DNA from: Candidatus Poseidonia sp.
GTDB lineage: Archaea > Thermoplasmatota > Poseidoniia > Poseidoniales > Poseidoniaceae
Length of the DNA stretch: 64,000 nucleotides
NCBI GenBank assembly: GCA_030828165.1
Contig: JAURDA010000003.1
Coordinates: forward strand, 16,633-80,632
Direction of reading: 5' to 3'
The notes under the pieces are model-generated. The model was not told where the DNA came from, ran no database searches, and saw only the letters and a program-made list of their open reading frames with translations. Within the stretch, counting starts at the first letter, position 1. Every line of letters begins with the position of its first letter. The position numbers and the translations under genes were made by a program. Shown here in pieces: positions 34,623 through 42,334 of the stretch.

Positions 34623-36332
34623 ATGGGTCGCTCTCGGGGCCGCCTTTCCGCGAGTTCCTTGACCACCTACTTGCGATGCCCGCGCCAATGGCTCCTTGCG
34701 TACCAAGCCGGCCTTTCCGGTCCAAAACGCCCCTCACAAATCCTTGGTGTGGTTCTTGAAGATGCGGTGTGCGCTTTGATGATGCATCATCCGCCTTCGG
34801 AGGTCGACGGGCTTGAGGGTTTGCGCCACTGGGCACAACCCATGGTCGATGACCTCGCACAAAAGGCATGGGAGAGCGGTCGTTCCGCTTGGGAAGCGAC
34901 CTTGTGGAAAGCCGAAGGCACGGCCTGGGACGACGTCACGGTCGCCTCCATCAAAGACCGCATCAACGGAGGTCTTGCACTTTTTCTCGAAGAGGTAGAG
35001 GCTTGTTTTGACAAGAACGGCGGCCCCTACCTCGAAACCCTGCGACAAGGGAATTCTCCCTTCCGGGTGCCGTCGCCTGCATGGGGAAACGAGCCGGCCT
35101 TCCCGCTCCCTGACAAAGTCCCCGATGCCTCCTTGCGACGTTGGTCTTCTACCGAATCCGCCACTTGGCAGTCAGAAAACGAACCGTGCCGGTGGAACGA
35201 GGCGTGGGAATGCGCCCGACCGTGGTTCAAGGACCCGAGGGTGCATCAACCCCAGAGGTTGTACCATCCTGACGGGTGGGCATCGGGCGAACTCGACCTC
35301 GTTTTGCGCTGGGACGGACGAACCCGAATCGTTGATATCAAATCCGGACGATCCTCGTCCTTGTTTGCACCGTCCCTTGAACATCAATTGCGCTTTTATG
35401 CGTGGCTCTGGTATGAAACCCACGAGCACCAACACGTTGACGGGATGGAAGGGTGGTACCTTGCAGACCCTGAACGGGTGGCTTACGCCCCGCCAACAGC
35501 CGACGACATGGAGGAACTCTCTGCATCGTATCGGGCCTCGCATGAAGCGATGCAAACCGCAGCAGAGGGCGTCTTGACCTTCCCCGGGTCCTTCGGCGAT
35601 GCTTGCACGGGAGAGCAAGCAGGTTGTGGGTGGTGCTCGGTGTCCAAAGATGAAAACGGGGCTTGGTCCGGACCTGAATTTTCAAAGTGGTTAGGTTCAG
35701 CACCTCAAGTAAGTCTTTCTTCACCTTATGAGAAACTCGATTCGGTTCAAGGCCGCGTAACGGTTCGCGGTCGGCTCACCGGCGCGTGGGGTCCGATGCC
35801 GAACCACTTTGGTGAACCCGTTTTGGGGGCGCTTCTGGTCGTCGGCGATCAACACATCACCGTTGAGGAAAGCGAACCCGGTGCCTTTCAACATCTTCAC
35901 GGATTTGCAGAGCAGGACGTGGTGCTCAAAGACGCGCTCCCAGGGGTCTGGCGGGACCAGGCCCGCCTTTACCTCGATGACCGCACCGTCGCTTCTTTGC
36001 ACAGCGAATCCTCGGAAGAGGGTGAGCCATACACCCGCCTCGGTCTGTTGAGAACAAGGGCCAACGTCGCCGGCCGCGTGCTTTCCATCGGTCAACGCTC
36101 GGGGACTCGTCTCGACGGGAAACCATGGTCCATGCTTTCCTTGATCCTCTGGGACGGTACGCACCTCGCTGAGGTCGTGGCGTTCGGGCAGAGCATTTCA
36201 CAACGCCTGCTTGCGCTTCAACCCGGTGATGCTGTGGCGATGACGGGCGTTGAGCTCGGTTGGCGAGGTGGGATTTTGCAACTGCGAATCGACAACCGCA
36301 AGACCCGGATTGAGACGCCTCGCACGCATTGA
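34623..36332 (+). CDS. Cas4/RecB-like PD-(D/E)XK nuclease with OB-fold tail (copy 1)
   Basis: A 569-residue protein. The N-terminal half is a Cas4/AddB-like nuclease: first Cys in SLTTYLRCPRQW, motif GELDLVLRW with the catalytic Asp, VDIKSGR supplying Asp and Lys, and HQLRFYAWLWYE giving the Q-x3-Y motif. Three more Cys in CTGEQAGCGWC complete a likely [4Fe-4S] site. The C-terminal 220 residues look like two OB folds (VTVRGRLTG and VAGRVLSIGQRSGTRLDG). A 5'-3' single-strand exonuclease function is known for Cas4 and AddB domains; the OB tail suggests it binds ssDNA itself. No cas genes or CRISPR are nearby. The start ATG is 34623. A paralogue follows after 48 nt. Confidence 0.8.
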   Translation: MGRSRGRLSASSLTTYLRCPRQWLLAYQAGLSGPKRPSQILGVVLEDAVCALMMHHPPSEVDGLEGLRHWAQPMVDDLAQKAWESGRSAWEATLWKAEGTAWDDVTVASIKDRINGGLALFLEEVEACFDKNGGPYLETLRQGNSPFRVPSPAWGNEPAFPLPDKVPDASLRRWSSTESATWQSENEPCRWNEAWECARPWFKDPRVHQPQRLYHPDGWASGELDLVLRWDGRTRIVDIKSGRSSSLFAPSLEHQLRFYAWLWYETHEHQHVDGMEGWYLADPERVAYAPPTADDMEELSASYRASHEAMQTAAEGVLTFPGSFGDACTGEQAGCGWCSVSKDENGAWSGPEFSKWLGSAPQVSLSSPYEKLDSVQGRVTVRGRLTGAWGPMPNHFGEPVLGALLVVGDQHITVEESEPGAFQHLHGFAEQDVVLKDALPGVWRDQARLYLDDRTVASLHSESSEEGEPYTRLGLLRTRANVAGRVLSIGQRSGTRLDGKPWSMLSLILWDGTHLAEVVAFGQSISQRLLALQPGDAVAMTGVELGWRGGILQLRIDNRKTRIETPRTH

Positions 36333-36380
36333 AACAAGCGTCACTTAGCCTTCAAAAGGGGTGGACGGCGTCCCTCCTTC

Positions 36381-38234
36381 ATGCCCGTCCACCGCGCCGT
36401 CTCGAAACGCGATTCGGTCGGCCAATACAACCGCCTTTCCGCCAGCCAGGCCAACACCTACCTCGCCTGCCCGAGGTTGTGGTTTTACGAAAAGGTGTAC
36501 CGATTCAAAATGCCTCAAATTCCGGTGTTGTTCATCGGACGCGCCGTTGAAGAAGCGTTGTGTCGTGTGTTAAGGGATTCACCGGGTTTGGTTTCTGAAG
36601 CAGCACCGACCAACGCACTGGGGCCAAGCCCCTACTTGGAAGACGGGCAACCCGAGGCTGAAACTCACCCCGCATGGCCTGCTCGTAACCTGATGCCGCT
36701 GTTTCCAAACGAACGCCCATCGAGCAAGGAAGCCTTGAGGGACTGGGCTCATGCTCGATGTCGCATCCATCTCCCGCCCGCTCTTGAGCGCATGAAGGAA
36801 GCCTGGCAGAAGGACGAGCGGCGTGCAGGCGATTGGAGCGAGGTCGACGAGCAGGCTTGCCTTGAGATGGTTCTTCACGGCGTCAATTTTCACCTCGACG
36901 AAGTTGAACGTTGTTACCAAGCCGAGGGAGGACCTGCTCTCCAACCTTGGCGAGAAGGGCAGCGTCCGCTCCACCCTGCTCCAGACGGTTTTCCCTACCC
37001 ATCGTTTTCAGGCGCTCATCCTTTGGCCACCAAGGGTGCGTTCACGTGGTCGGAAGCGTGGGAGGTGGCTCGGCCGTGGTTCGTTGACCCCGATGCTCCG
37101 GGTTTCACAATGAACGCCGTCCATCCTGACCATTGGTTTCAGGGCGAATACGACCTCGTGTACCGGTGGACAGGATCGCCTCGAATCGTTGACATCAAAG
37201 CCAGTCTGGGTGCGAACGACCGGTCAGGAGATTATGTGGAGCAAATGCGCGATTATGCGATGCTTTGGTACGTCACGCACGAACGGAAGGAATCGGTTTC
37301 CGGTTTGGAAATTTGGTACTTGAAACATCCGAGCATCAAATCCGTGCCCGTCCCGTCAACCGAGGAGCTGGAAGCGATAGAAACCGACCTCGAGCGGCTC
37401 TGGCAGCGGTTGCGTGAACGAACGCCCACCATGGACGAGTGTCCCCCGGACCCGAGGCCTGTCCGCGGATTTTCGGCTGGCGGCGTCCCCGCCGATGCTC
37501 CGGATGAGCGTCGATGCGACCGTTGCGATTGGCGAGCGGTTTGCCCGGGAGGCGAGGGCCCGGAACAACCGTCGGTGCCCTCTTCCTATCAGCTTCCAGG
37601 AACCAGCGCCGTAACCCAGTTCGAACCCATCGGGACCTTGGATCCACGGGTCACGGTGCGTGGAGAGGTGTTCACGGTGGGCTCCCAAATCGGCACACGC
37701 CCCCAAATCGTCCACATCAAGCAAGACACCTACGATGCTCAGATTCAAATCGTCGCCAAGGAAGACAGCGACGGTCAACCCACGGTTGCGCTGGAATTGG
37801 AACGAGGGGCCTCCCTCTTGGTCAGAGACGCCGTTTTCTCGGTCAATTGGAAGGGCGAAATCGTGCTCAAGATCGATCCGCTGGCCAGGGTTGAGCTCGA
37901 CACCGACCCGACCGAAGCTTCGAGCAGCCTCTTTGACAAACAAGCCAAACACAACATCGCCGGCGTGGTGGTCTACACGTACGAAAAAAGCGGGGTTGGG
38001 AAAACCGGCAAACGCTGGTCGCGAAAAGGCATGATGGTGATGGATGCTTCCGGTGCGACGAAAGTTGAGGGTTGGGCCGACGATTGGAACCCTCAATACG
38101 ACCTCGTGGGCGTGGGAGACACCGTTGCTCTTGCGAACCTCGGTTTGGATGCGTGGGCAAGCGATGTTCGGGGCGACTACACCCGGCAGTCAACCTTGCA
38201 AATCGTTTCGCGTGCGGACCGTTCAACCGCCTGA
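36381..38234 (+). CDS. Cas4/RecB-like PD-(D/E)XK nuclease with OB-fold tail (copy 2)
   Basis: A 617-residue paralogue of the preceding gene with the same layout. The first Cys is in ANTYLACPRLWFYEK, the nuclease motifs are GEYDLVYRW, VDIKAS and EQMRDYAMLWYV, and the distal Cys are in RCDRCDWRAVC, so four Cys could hold a [4Fe-4S] cluster. The tail has two OB-like units (VTVRGEVFTVGSQIGTR and IAGVVVYTYEKSGVGKTG). The two copies have diverged strongly, so they are unlikely to be redundant and may form a heterodimer. The end overlaps the convergent ubiquitin-like gene by 12 nt. The role is inferred to be DNA end processing or repair. Confidence 0.8.
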   Translation: MPVHRAVSKRDSVGQYNRLSASQANTYLACPRLWFYEKVYRFKMPQIPVLFIGRAVEEALCRVLRDSPGLVSEAAPTNALGPSPYLEDGQPEAETHPAWPARNLMPLFPNERPSSKEALRDWAHARCRIHLPPALERMKEAWQKDERRAGDWSEVDEQACLEMVLHGVNFHLDEVERCYQAEGGPALQPWREGQRPLHPAPDGFPYPSFSGAHPLATKGAFTWSEAWEVARPWFVDPDAPGFTMNAVHPDHWFQGEYDLVYRWTGSPRIVDIKASLGANDRSGDYVEQMRDYAMLWYVTHERKESVSGLEIWYLKHPSIKSVPVPSTEELEAIETDLERLWQRLRERTPTMDECPPDPRPVRGFSAGGVPADAPDERRCDRCDWRAVCPGGEGPEQPSVPSSYQLPGTSAVTQFEPIGTLDPRVTVRGEVFTVGSQIGTRPQIVHIKQDTYDAQIQIVAKEDSDGQPTVALELERGASLLVRDAVFSVNWKGEIVLKIDPLARVELDTDPTEASSSLFDKQAKHNIAGVVVYTYEKSGVGKTGKRWSRKGMMVMDASGATKVEGWADDWNPQYDLVGVGDTVALANLGLDAWASDVRGDYTRQSTLQIVSRADRSTA

Positions 38235-38423
38235 TGAAATCGTCGTGACGAGTAAACTCACGGGGGATGTCAGTGGTGTCGAATGGGGCAACACCGTTCC
38301 TTCGTAACTCACGATGACCATTGAGGGAAGCCAGTCCGTCAGTTGAAGGGCCTCTCGCACACTGGTTCCGGGTTCAACCGACACCACCTTTTCCCCTTCC
38401 CGACCGTGAAAGCGGACATCCAT
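38223..38423 (-). CDS. Ubiquitin-like MoaD/SAMP-type protein with C-terminal GG
   Basis: A 66-residue beta-grasp protein ending in TTISSGG, the di-glycine tail that an E1-like enzyme adenylates. The strand order MDVRFHG, KVVSVEPGTSVREAL, SMVIVSYEGTVLPHST and VSLLVTTI fits the ThiS/MoaD/Urm1/SAMP fold. Such proteins donate sulfur to tRNA or molybdopterin, or are attached to lysines of other proteins. No E1 (UbaA/MoeB) is in the window, so tRNA thiolation, cofactor sulfur transfer and protein modification remain open. The ATG at 38423 is the start that gives a normal short N-terminus. The 3' end overlaps the nuclease gene by 12 nt; the start lies 56 nt from tRNA-Ser. Confidence 0.75.
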   Translation of the reverse strand: MDVRFHGREGEKVVSVEPGTSVREALQLTDWLPSMVIVSYEGTVLPHSTPLTSPVSLLVTTISSGG

Positions 38424-38478
38424 GGCACAACCGTGAATCATCATGCTTATGACCGTCGCGCAAAAGCCCCATGACAGA

Positions 38479-38561
38479 GCCGAGGTCGCATAGCCCGGTA
38501 TTGCGGTGGATTCGAAATCCACTGTCCCTTGGACGCGGGGGTTCAAATCCCTCTCTCGGCG
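38479..38561 (+). tRNA. tRNA-Ser (anticodon CGA)
   Basis: An 83-nt class II tRNA without encoded CCA. The acceptor stem pairs GCCGAGG with TCTCGGC (one G-U). The D stem is GCA/TGC around a loop with CCGG. The anticodon stem is GTGGA/TCCAC with loop TTCGAAA, so the anticodon is CGA, reading UCG. The long variable arm is GTCC/GGAC around CTT, as expected for serine. The T arm is GGGGG/CCCTC with loop TTCAAAT. The discriminator base is G. There is no intron. A TTATGA stretch about 30 nt upstream may be its TATA element. Confidence 0.95.
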
Positions 38562-38597
38562 CTCTGAAGTGTCCTCTGTGCGTGGAACCCATGCGAC

Positions 38598-39353
38598 CTA
38601 CATGTAGGATGCATCGTGGTTCGCTGTGAGTTCTTTCACCAGATCTTCCGTCGTCTCTGGGGCCATCACTGCCAGACGTTCACGCAGCCACGACCCTCCG
38701 TTCTCGGGAAGTTTGAGGCGGAGGTCAAACCACCGGTCGAGATGTTCGATGATTCGCTGCGTGGCCATGATGTCTTGGCTGGAGCCGATGGTTGTGCCGA
38801 TCACGCAAGCGGAATTGATGTCGTAAAGCGGCCCGGTTGAGGCGAGCATCGCTCCCAGTCCGAGCGCCCCGGTTTTTGGCTCGTCCCTTCGAACGTCAAC
38901 GCCTGCGCTTTCGAGGTCCACTCTGTAGGCCGACGAACTGGCGACCGCAAAGGTCTCCTTGCGGTCAGCCGCTGTTTTGTAACCAGCCAGCACGACGAGG
39001 GAATCGACATCTTGGCTTTTGAGGAAGGTCATGATTTGGCGAGCGATGCCACCGTGGAGGGACATGTCGACAGGTTGAACAGCACCGGTGAGGGTGAGGA
39101 AGCGCCTTCCTCCTTGCGTTTGGGTTTCGCTGAGCGAGATGTGAGGAGGTGCGAGAAGACCGTCTTCATCGAGATTTGCTTGGGGAGGAAGTGCATCGAC
39201 GTGCAAGCGAGCCACCTCAACGGTTTCGTTCAGTTCTCTCATCGTTTTGACGGCGACCTTGCCGAGATTTCCAACGCCGGGAAAGGCAGCAAACACGAGG
39301 GCGCCGGCCGGCAGGGACTCATGGCCGTTGCGCCATTCAACATGAAGGGTCAT
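38598..39353 (-). CDS. PAC2 family protein (proteasome assembly chaperone-like)
   Basis: A 251-residue member of the PAC2 family, archaeal relatives of the proteasome assembly chaperone. It has the N-terminal FAAFPGVGNLGKVAVKTM motif typical of the family, the central FLKSQDVDSLVVLAGYKTA segment and a GALGLGAMLASTG stretch. The family structure is phosphorylase-like. Some archaeal homologues (PbaB) bind the proteasome, but a function here is inferred. It is the last gene of the eL42-eS27-aIF2a-Nop10 group. A TTATAA box 28 nt upstream of the ATG at 39353 suggests a separate leaderless transcript. A longer frame to 39482 would overlap Nop10. Confidence 0.85.
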   Translation of the reverse strand: MTLHVEWRNGHESLPAGALVFAAFPGVGNLGKVAVKTMRELNETVEVARLHVDALPPQANLDEDGLLAPPHISLSETQTQGGRRFLTLTGAVQPVDMSLHGGIARQIMTFLKSQDVDSLVVLAGYKTAADRKETFAVASSSAYRVDLESAGVDVRRDEPKTGALGLGAMLASTGPLYDINSACVIGTTIGSSQDIMATQRIIEHLDRWFDLRLKLPENGGSWLRERLAVMAPETTEDLVKELTANHDASYM

Positions 39354-39378
39354 GAAGTCGTAAACCCCGCAAATCGCG

Positions 39379-39384
39379 TTATAA
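39379..39384 (-). promoter_or_regulatory. TATA box of the PAC2 gene
   Basis: TTATAA, centred 28 nt upstream of the ATG at 39353, in the 88-nt gap after Nop10. The spacing predicts a leaderless transcript starting at or next to the start codon. Confidence 0.55.
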
Positions 39385-39441
39385 TGTTTGACATCAACGT
39401 GTTCCTCAGGAACCTGTTTTGACGGCAGGGTGCGTGAGCGG

Positions 39442-39681
39442 TTACTCCTCTTCTTCCACGTGCTCGCTTTCCATTTTAGCAAGACTTGGCAGGGTGGGAA
39501 TGGTCGAAGGCCATGCCTCGGATTCGACGCCGTTCATCTTTCGTCGAAGCGCAGCGCGGTGGTCCTCAGGCGACCACTTGAGGGGGGCGGCGGCTTGTGC
39601 GGTTTCCCCGCATTGCGGGCAGGTGGTCTTGAGTGAGAACGCCTTGCAGGTGAGGCATTGTTGCATGCGTTGGCGAGCCAC
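39442..39681 (-). CDS. nop10: H/ACA RNP protein Nop10
   Basis: A 79-residue Nop10, the small zinc-binding subunit of H/ACA ribonucleoproteins that guide pseudouridylation of rRNA with Cbf5. The zinc site is CLTCKAFSLKTTCPQCG, and the following linker ends PLKWSPEDHRAAL, the standard Cbf5-contacting motif. The protein is longer than most archaeal Nop10 (about 60 residues), owing to an acidic C-terminal tail (ESEHVEEEE). The start is GTG at 39681 with a GGAG site upstream; an ATG at 39666 is possible. It is four bases from the aIF2-alpha stop in the classical translation operon. Confidence 0.93.
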   Translation of the reverse strand: MARQRMQQCLTCKAFSLKTTCPQCGETAQAAAPLKWSPEDHRAALRRKMNGVESEAWPSTIPTLPSLAKMESEHVEEEE

Positions 39682-39685
39682 GGTC

Positions 39686-40474
39686 TCACTCCCTCGTGGC
39701 GACAGCCTCGCCGCCCGCTGCTCTCATGTGGGTCAGGATGGCGGACGTCGCTTGTTCCCACATGGATTCAGCAACCTTGAAATCGGGAGCCTTCAGTTCC
39801 AAGCGGTAGTTGGGTGCGCCGTCATAGAAGCATTTCACATCGATTTCTTCTTCTTCGTTTGACAAGGCCTCGGCGGCTTCAAGCGCCTCTTGGATCACCT
39901 TGATGCCGTTGATGTCGTTGATGCTCAAGTTGAGCGTACCTCGGACCTCAACGAAAGGCGGAATGATGTTTTCGACGGCCAACTCAATGAAGGGAGCCAA
40001 CCAGTCACCTTCAAATCCGGCGTTTTGCAAAGCACCTTCCTGAAGCGCAGCCTCTTCAAAGGCCGTGTACAGGGTTCCAAAGGCTTCGGAAAGTTCGCTC
40101 GCTTGTTCACTGACGGTGTTTTCGTCCCATTCGACCTTATCGCCGAGCACCTTCAACAATTGATTGGCCCGTTGTTCGTTTTTCCATTCCTGGAGGCGGT
40201 CTCGCCGTCGCTCCTCGGAAACCGATTTGAGCGAGAGTTCAAGCGAAGTCCCGTCGCGACGAGTTTTCATCACCTTGCAAATAACACGCTGTCCCTCCCG
40301 AACGAAGGCTCGGATGTTTTTGACCCAGCCAGAGGCGATTTCACCGATGAAGATGAAACCCTCGATGCCGGGGTATTCGTCAAGCGTGACGTAGGCTCCG
40401 TTTTGTTTCACGGTGGTGATGCTCGCAACGACCAGTTCCCCTTCTTCGGGGGTCGAGGTGGTTTCGTTGGACAC
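39686..40474 (-). CDS. eif2a: Translation initiation factor aIF2 subunit alpha
   Basis: A 262-residue alpha subunit of the aIF2 heterotrimer that carries initiator Met-tRNA to the small subunit. The N-terminal S1-type OB domain has VVASITTVKQNGAYVTLDEY, GFIFIGEIA and the RVICKVMKTR strand. A helical domain and the C-terminal alpha-beta domain (GTLNLSINDINGIKVI) that binds the gamma subunit follow. Length and order match other archaea. The Ser51 region of the eukaryotic protein is not conserved in archaea. It lies between eS27 and Nop10, the common archaeal gene order. Confidence 0.95.
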   Translation of the reverse strand: MSNETTSTPEEGELVVASITTVKQNGAYVTLDEYPGIEGFIFIGEIASGWVKNIRAFVREGQRVICKVMKTRRDGTSLELSLKSVSEERRRDRLQEWKNEQRANQLLKVLGDKVEWDENTVSEQASELSEAFGTLYTAFEEAALQEGALQNAGFEGDWLAPFIELAVENIIPPFVEVRGTLNLSINDINGIKVIQEALEAAEALSNEEEEIDVKCFYDGAPNYRLELKAPDFKVAESMWEQATSAILTHMRAAGGEAVATRE

Positions 40475-40489
40475 GGAGGCTCAGCCTCC

Positions 40490-40660
40490 TCATTCCAGTG
40501 TTTCAACAACGGTGCAGCCGACGAGTTGCGCCTTGCCACCGGAGGGTTTGGTCAACGTGGCACTGCAGACATCGCAGGCGATGGAGGTGGTTGCGCGGGA
40601 AAAGATGGTGGATTCGTTTCCGCAGTCGCGGCAACTCACTTTCAGGAATTGATTGGTCAT
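40490..40660 (-). CDS. rps27e: Ribosomal protein S27e (eS27)
   Basis: A 56-residue zinc-ribbon protein of the small subunit. Reading the minus strand from ATG at 40660 gives MTNQFLKVSCRDCGNEST, then CDVCSATLTKPSGGKA and a VGCTVVETLE end. The four zinc Cys (CRDC and CDVC) are intact, spaced 15 residues apart. This order (strand, CxxC, strand, CxxC, GGKA) is that of archaeal eS27. It sits 10 nt after the eL42 stop and 15 nt before aIF2-alpha, in the usual archaeal operon. Confidence 0.95.
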   Translation of the reverse strand: MTNQFLKVSCRDCGNESTIFSRATTSIACDVCSATLTKPSGGKAQLVGCTVVETLE

Positions 40661-40670
40661 TCATTTCACC

Positions 40671-40955
40671 TCAACGGTCGATCAGTTCGAACTTCTTCGC
40701 ACGCTTGCAGGGGGCATAGTGTGCCTTGCCCGTTTCCGTGCAGCGGTAGAGAATGTTGACGCGCTTGGTGGGTTTTTCCCGGCCGTCGGGTTTTGGACGT
40801 GGGAAACCACGGTAACCGGCCATCACACGACGGAACCGTCGCTGACCCCAGCGCAACTCGGAAGCCCGCCTTTTCTTGACGCGCTCCACGGTGTGGAGGG
40901 TGTGCTTGCCAGCCGAAGGGCTGTATCGCTTGACTTGACGGGGTCGCTTCACCAT
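40671..40955 (-). CDS. rpl44e: Ribosomal protein L44e (eL42) lacking zinc-ribbon cysteines
   Basis: A 94-residue eL42, the large-subunit protein beside the E site. The identity rests on HTVERVKKRRASELRWGQRR, GYRGFPRPKPDGREKPTKR and KAHYAPCKRAKKFELIDR, and on the operon. In most archaea eL42 has two CxxC pairs that hold zinc. Here the first pair is replaced by YSPSAGKHTLH, and the second by RCTETGKAH, leaving one Cys of four. The zinc ribbon is therefore lost or rebuilt. The start ATG at 40955 has a TTAGGTG site upstream. A much longer upstream open frame is antisense to the membrane protein gene and not real. Confidence 0.9.
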   Translation of the reverse strand: MVKRPRQVKRYSPSAGKHTLHTVERVKKRRASELRWGQRRFRRVMAGYRGFPRPKPDGREKPTKRVNILYRCTETGKAHYAPCKRAKKFELIDR

Positions 40956-40990
40956 AAGAACACCTAAGCGTTCAGCCCACAGAGGTCGGG

Positions 40991-40998
40991 TATTTATG
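40991..40998 (-). promoter_or_regulatory. TATA box of the eL42 operon
   Basis: CATAAATA on the minus strand, centred 39 nt upstream of the eL42 ATG at 40955. A leader of roughly 14 nt would include the AGGTG ribosome-binding site. Confidence 0.55.
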
Positions 40999-41057
40999 CC
41001 CTCCGCCATGCGATTTGCCCCTCTTTGAACGACGGCGTGGACCTGAACGGGATTCTC

Positions 41058-41064
41058 TATAAAT
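41058..41064 (+). promoter_or_regulatory. TATA box of the membrane protein pair
   Basis: TATAAAT, centred 24 nt upstream of the ATG at 41085. No ribosome-binding site is present between, so a leaderless transcript is expected. The divergent eL42 promoter lies 60 nt away. Confidence 0.6.
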
Positions 41065-41084
41065 CCCTCTAACTTCCACACACC

Positions 41085-41876
41085 ATGGAAGAAGCGACGC
41101 AGGCCTTCGTTTTCTTCTGGTGTGCAGGATTGTTGTTTTTGACAGGTTCCTTGTTGTCCTTCTTCTCGAAGGGTGCCCTCCAGCGGAAAATCGGCATGGG
41201 CTTCGTGGTCGTCGGTCTTCTTTCCCTGCTCACCACGCCCTGGACGGCGAGTGCTTCCCCATCGAGTGCCTTTGGACACCTTCTCGGGAGCATTTTGGGC
41301 CCCTCGGTGTTGCTGGGCGTTGGTTTCTACCAAATCGGCTTCTCCGGCCACGTCCCGGTGGGGCGTCTTTCGACAAGCGACCGCCGAATCGGTGTTCTCA
41401 TGGTCGTTGCAGGCGTCGTTTGGTTCGAAGCCATGCATTGGTGGACGCTTACGCCCACTTATCCCGACGAAGTCAACCGTTCCTGGTTGATCTTCTGGCC
41501 CACGATGCTTCTTTTCGGATTCACGCTTGCTTGCGGCATGTACGCTGTGATCGGCCAAATTGGAGACCGACGTGTGCGTGAGCAACGTTTGATGGTCGTG
41601 GTGGCTTTGTTTTTGATGGCCTTGATGGTGATGGGATTGACGATGGACGGACCGAGTCTGGCCAAGGAGCGCTTTGCAGCAGAATTGTTGCTCGCAGCGG
41701 CGGATTTGTTTGGTGTCCTCGTCGGAGCAGCGATGGCCGTGCTTTTCTTCGCCGTGGTCCTCTATTTCTACGAATCAACCCATGTCCCTGTCCATCTCCC
41801 TGCACCCACCGAAGAACAGCTTCAGCATGCCGAACGCATCATCGCCGACAACGTCTTGGGAGGTGAGGAAGCGTGA
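41085..41876 (+). CDS. Multi-spanning membrane protein, function unknown
   Basis: A 263-residue protein with about seven hydrophobic segments, including FFWCAGLLFLTGSLLSFF, KIGMGFVVVGLLSLLT, GVLMVVAGVVWFEAM, TMLLFGFTLACGMYAV, MVVVALFLMALMVMGL and DLFGVLVGAAMAVLFFAVVL. The short cytoplasmic C-terminus is acidic (EEQLQHAERIIADN). I do not recognise the family. It overlaps the next membrane protein by four bases, and both are probably made together as one complex. A strong TATA box is at 41058. Confidence 0.75.
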   Translation: MEEATQAFVFFWCAGLLFLTGSLLSFFSKGALQRKIGMGFVVVGLLSLLTTPWTASASPSSAFGHLLGSILGPSVLLGVGFYQIGFSGHVPVGRLSTSDRRIGVLMVVAGVVWFEAMHWWTLTPTYPDEVNRSWLIFWPTMLLFGFTLACGMYAVIGQIGDRRVREQRLMVVVALFLMALMVMGLTMDGPSLAKERFAAELLLAAADLFGVLVGAAMAVLFFAVVLYFYESTHVPVHLPAPTEEQLQHAERIIADNVLGGEEA

Positions 41877-42334
41877 ATACGCCAAAACAGAGCAGTGGTT
41901 TCGTTCGCACAGCGCTTTGGTTCACGATACCGAGCCTGCTTCTCGTGCTGAGCGTTTGGTGGTCGACGTCCGCTTCGGTCGAGAGCGGCGTTGTCCGATT
42001 TGTGAACGCCATGCTCACGTCGTTTACCTTGGTGTCCTTTATGCTCCTTGTCACGCTCTTCGCCTATGGAGATGCACGCAGGCGTCCGATCGCTCCGCTA
42101 GCAGGGATGATCTTCCTCGTTTTGGCCGGTGTTGCCTTAACGATGTTTTTCCTCTCCCAAGGGGACCTCTTGATGGAAGAAAACGCCTCGGTTCGGGCGC
42201 AATTCCTTTCCAACATCGTGCGTTTCGCCACCACCTCAGCCGCCCTCGTCGTGGCGACGGTCGTGGTTGGTGGCACCTTGCTGGCCTCTCTTCTCAACAC
42301 CCCTCCACGAGCGATCGTTTTCGAGGAGGAGTGA
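41873..42334 (+). CDS. Four-helix membrane protein, function unknown
   Basis: A 153-residue protein with four predicted membrane segments (ALWFTIPSLLLVLSVWWS, LTSFTLVSFMLLVTLFAYG, PLAGMIFLVLAGVALTMFFL and ATTSAALVVATVVVGGTLLASLL) and a short C-terminal tail. It starts with GTG at 41873, overlapping the previous stop, with a GGAGGTGAGG site in the preceding gene. Its family is unknown to me; a partner role for the seven-segment protein upstream is inferred from the overlap. A hairpin overlaps its stop. Confidence 0.72.
   Translation: MNTPKQSSGFVRTALWFTIPSLLLVLSVWWSTSASVESGVVRFVNAMLTSFTLVSFMLLVTLFAYGDARRRPIAPLAGMIFLVLAGVALTMFFLSQGDLLMEENASVRAQFLSNIVRFATTSAALVVATVVVGGTLLASLLNTPPRAIVFEEE

Noticed and set aside
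34623..38234. CRISPR-Cas locus suggested by the Cas4-like nucleases
   Set aside because: No repeat array and no cas1, cas2 or effector genes in the window; solo Cas4-like nucleases are common in archaea.
40956..41585. Long N-terminal extension of eL42 on the minus strand
   Set aside because: Antisense to the membrane protein gene; the true ATG at 40955 has a ribosome-binding site and a TATA box.
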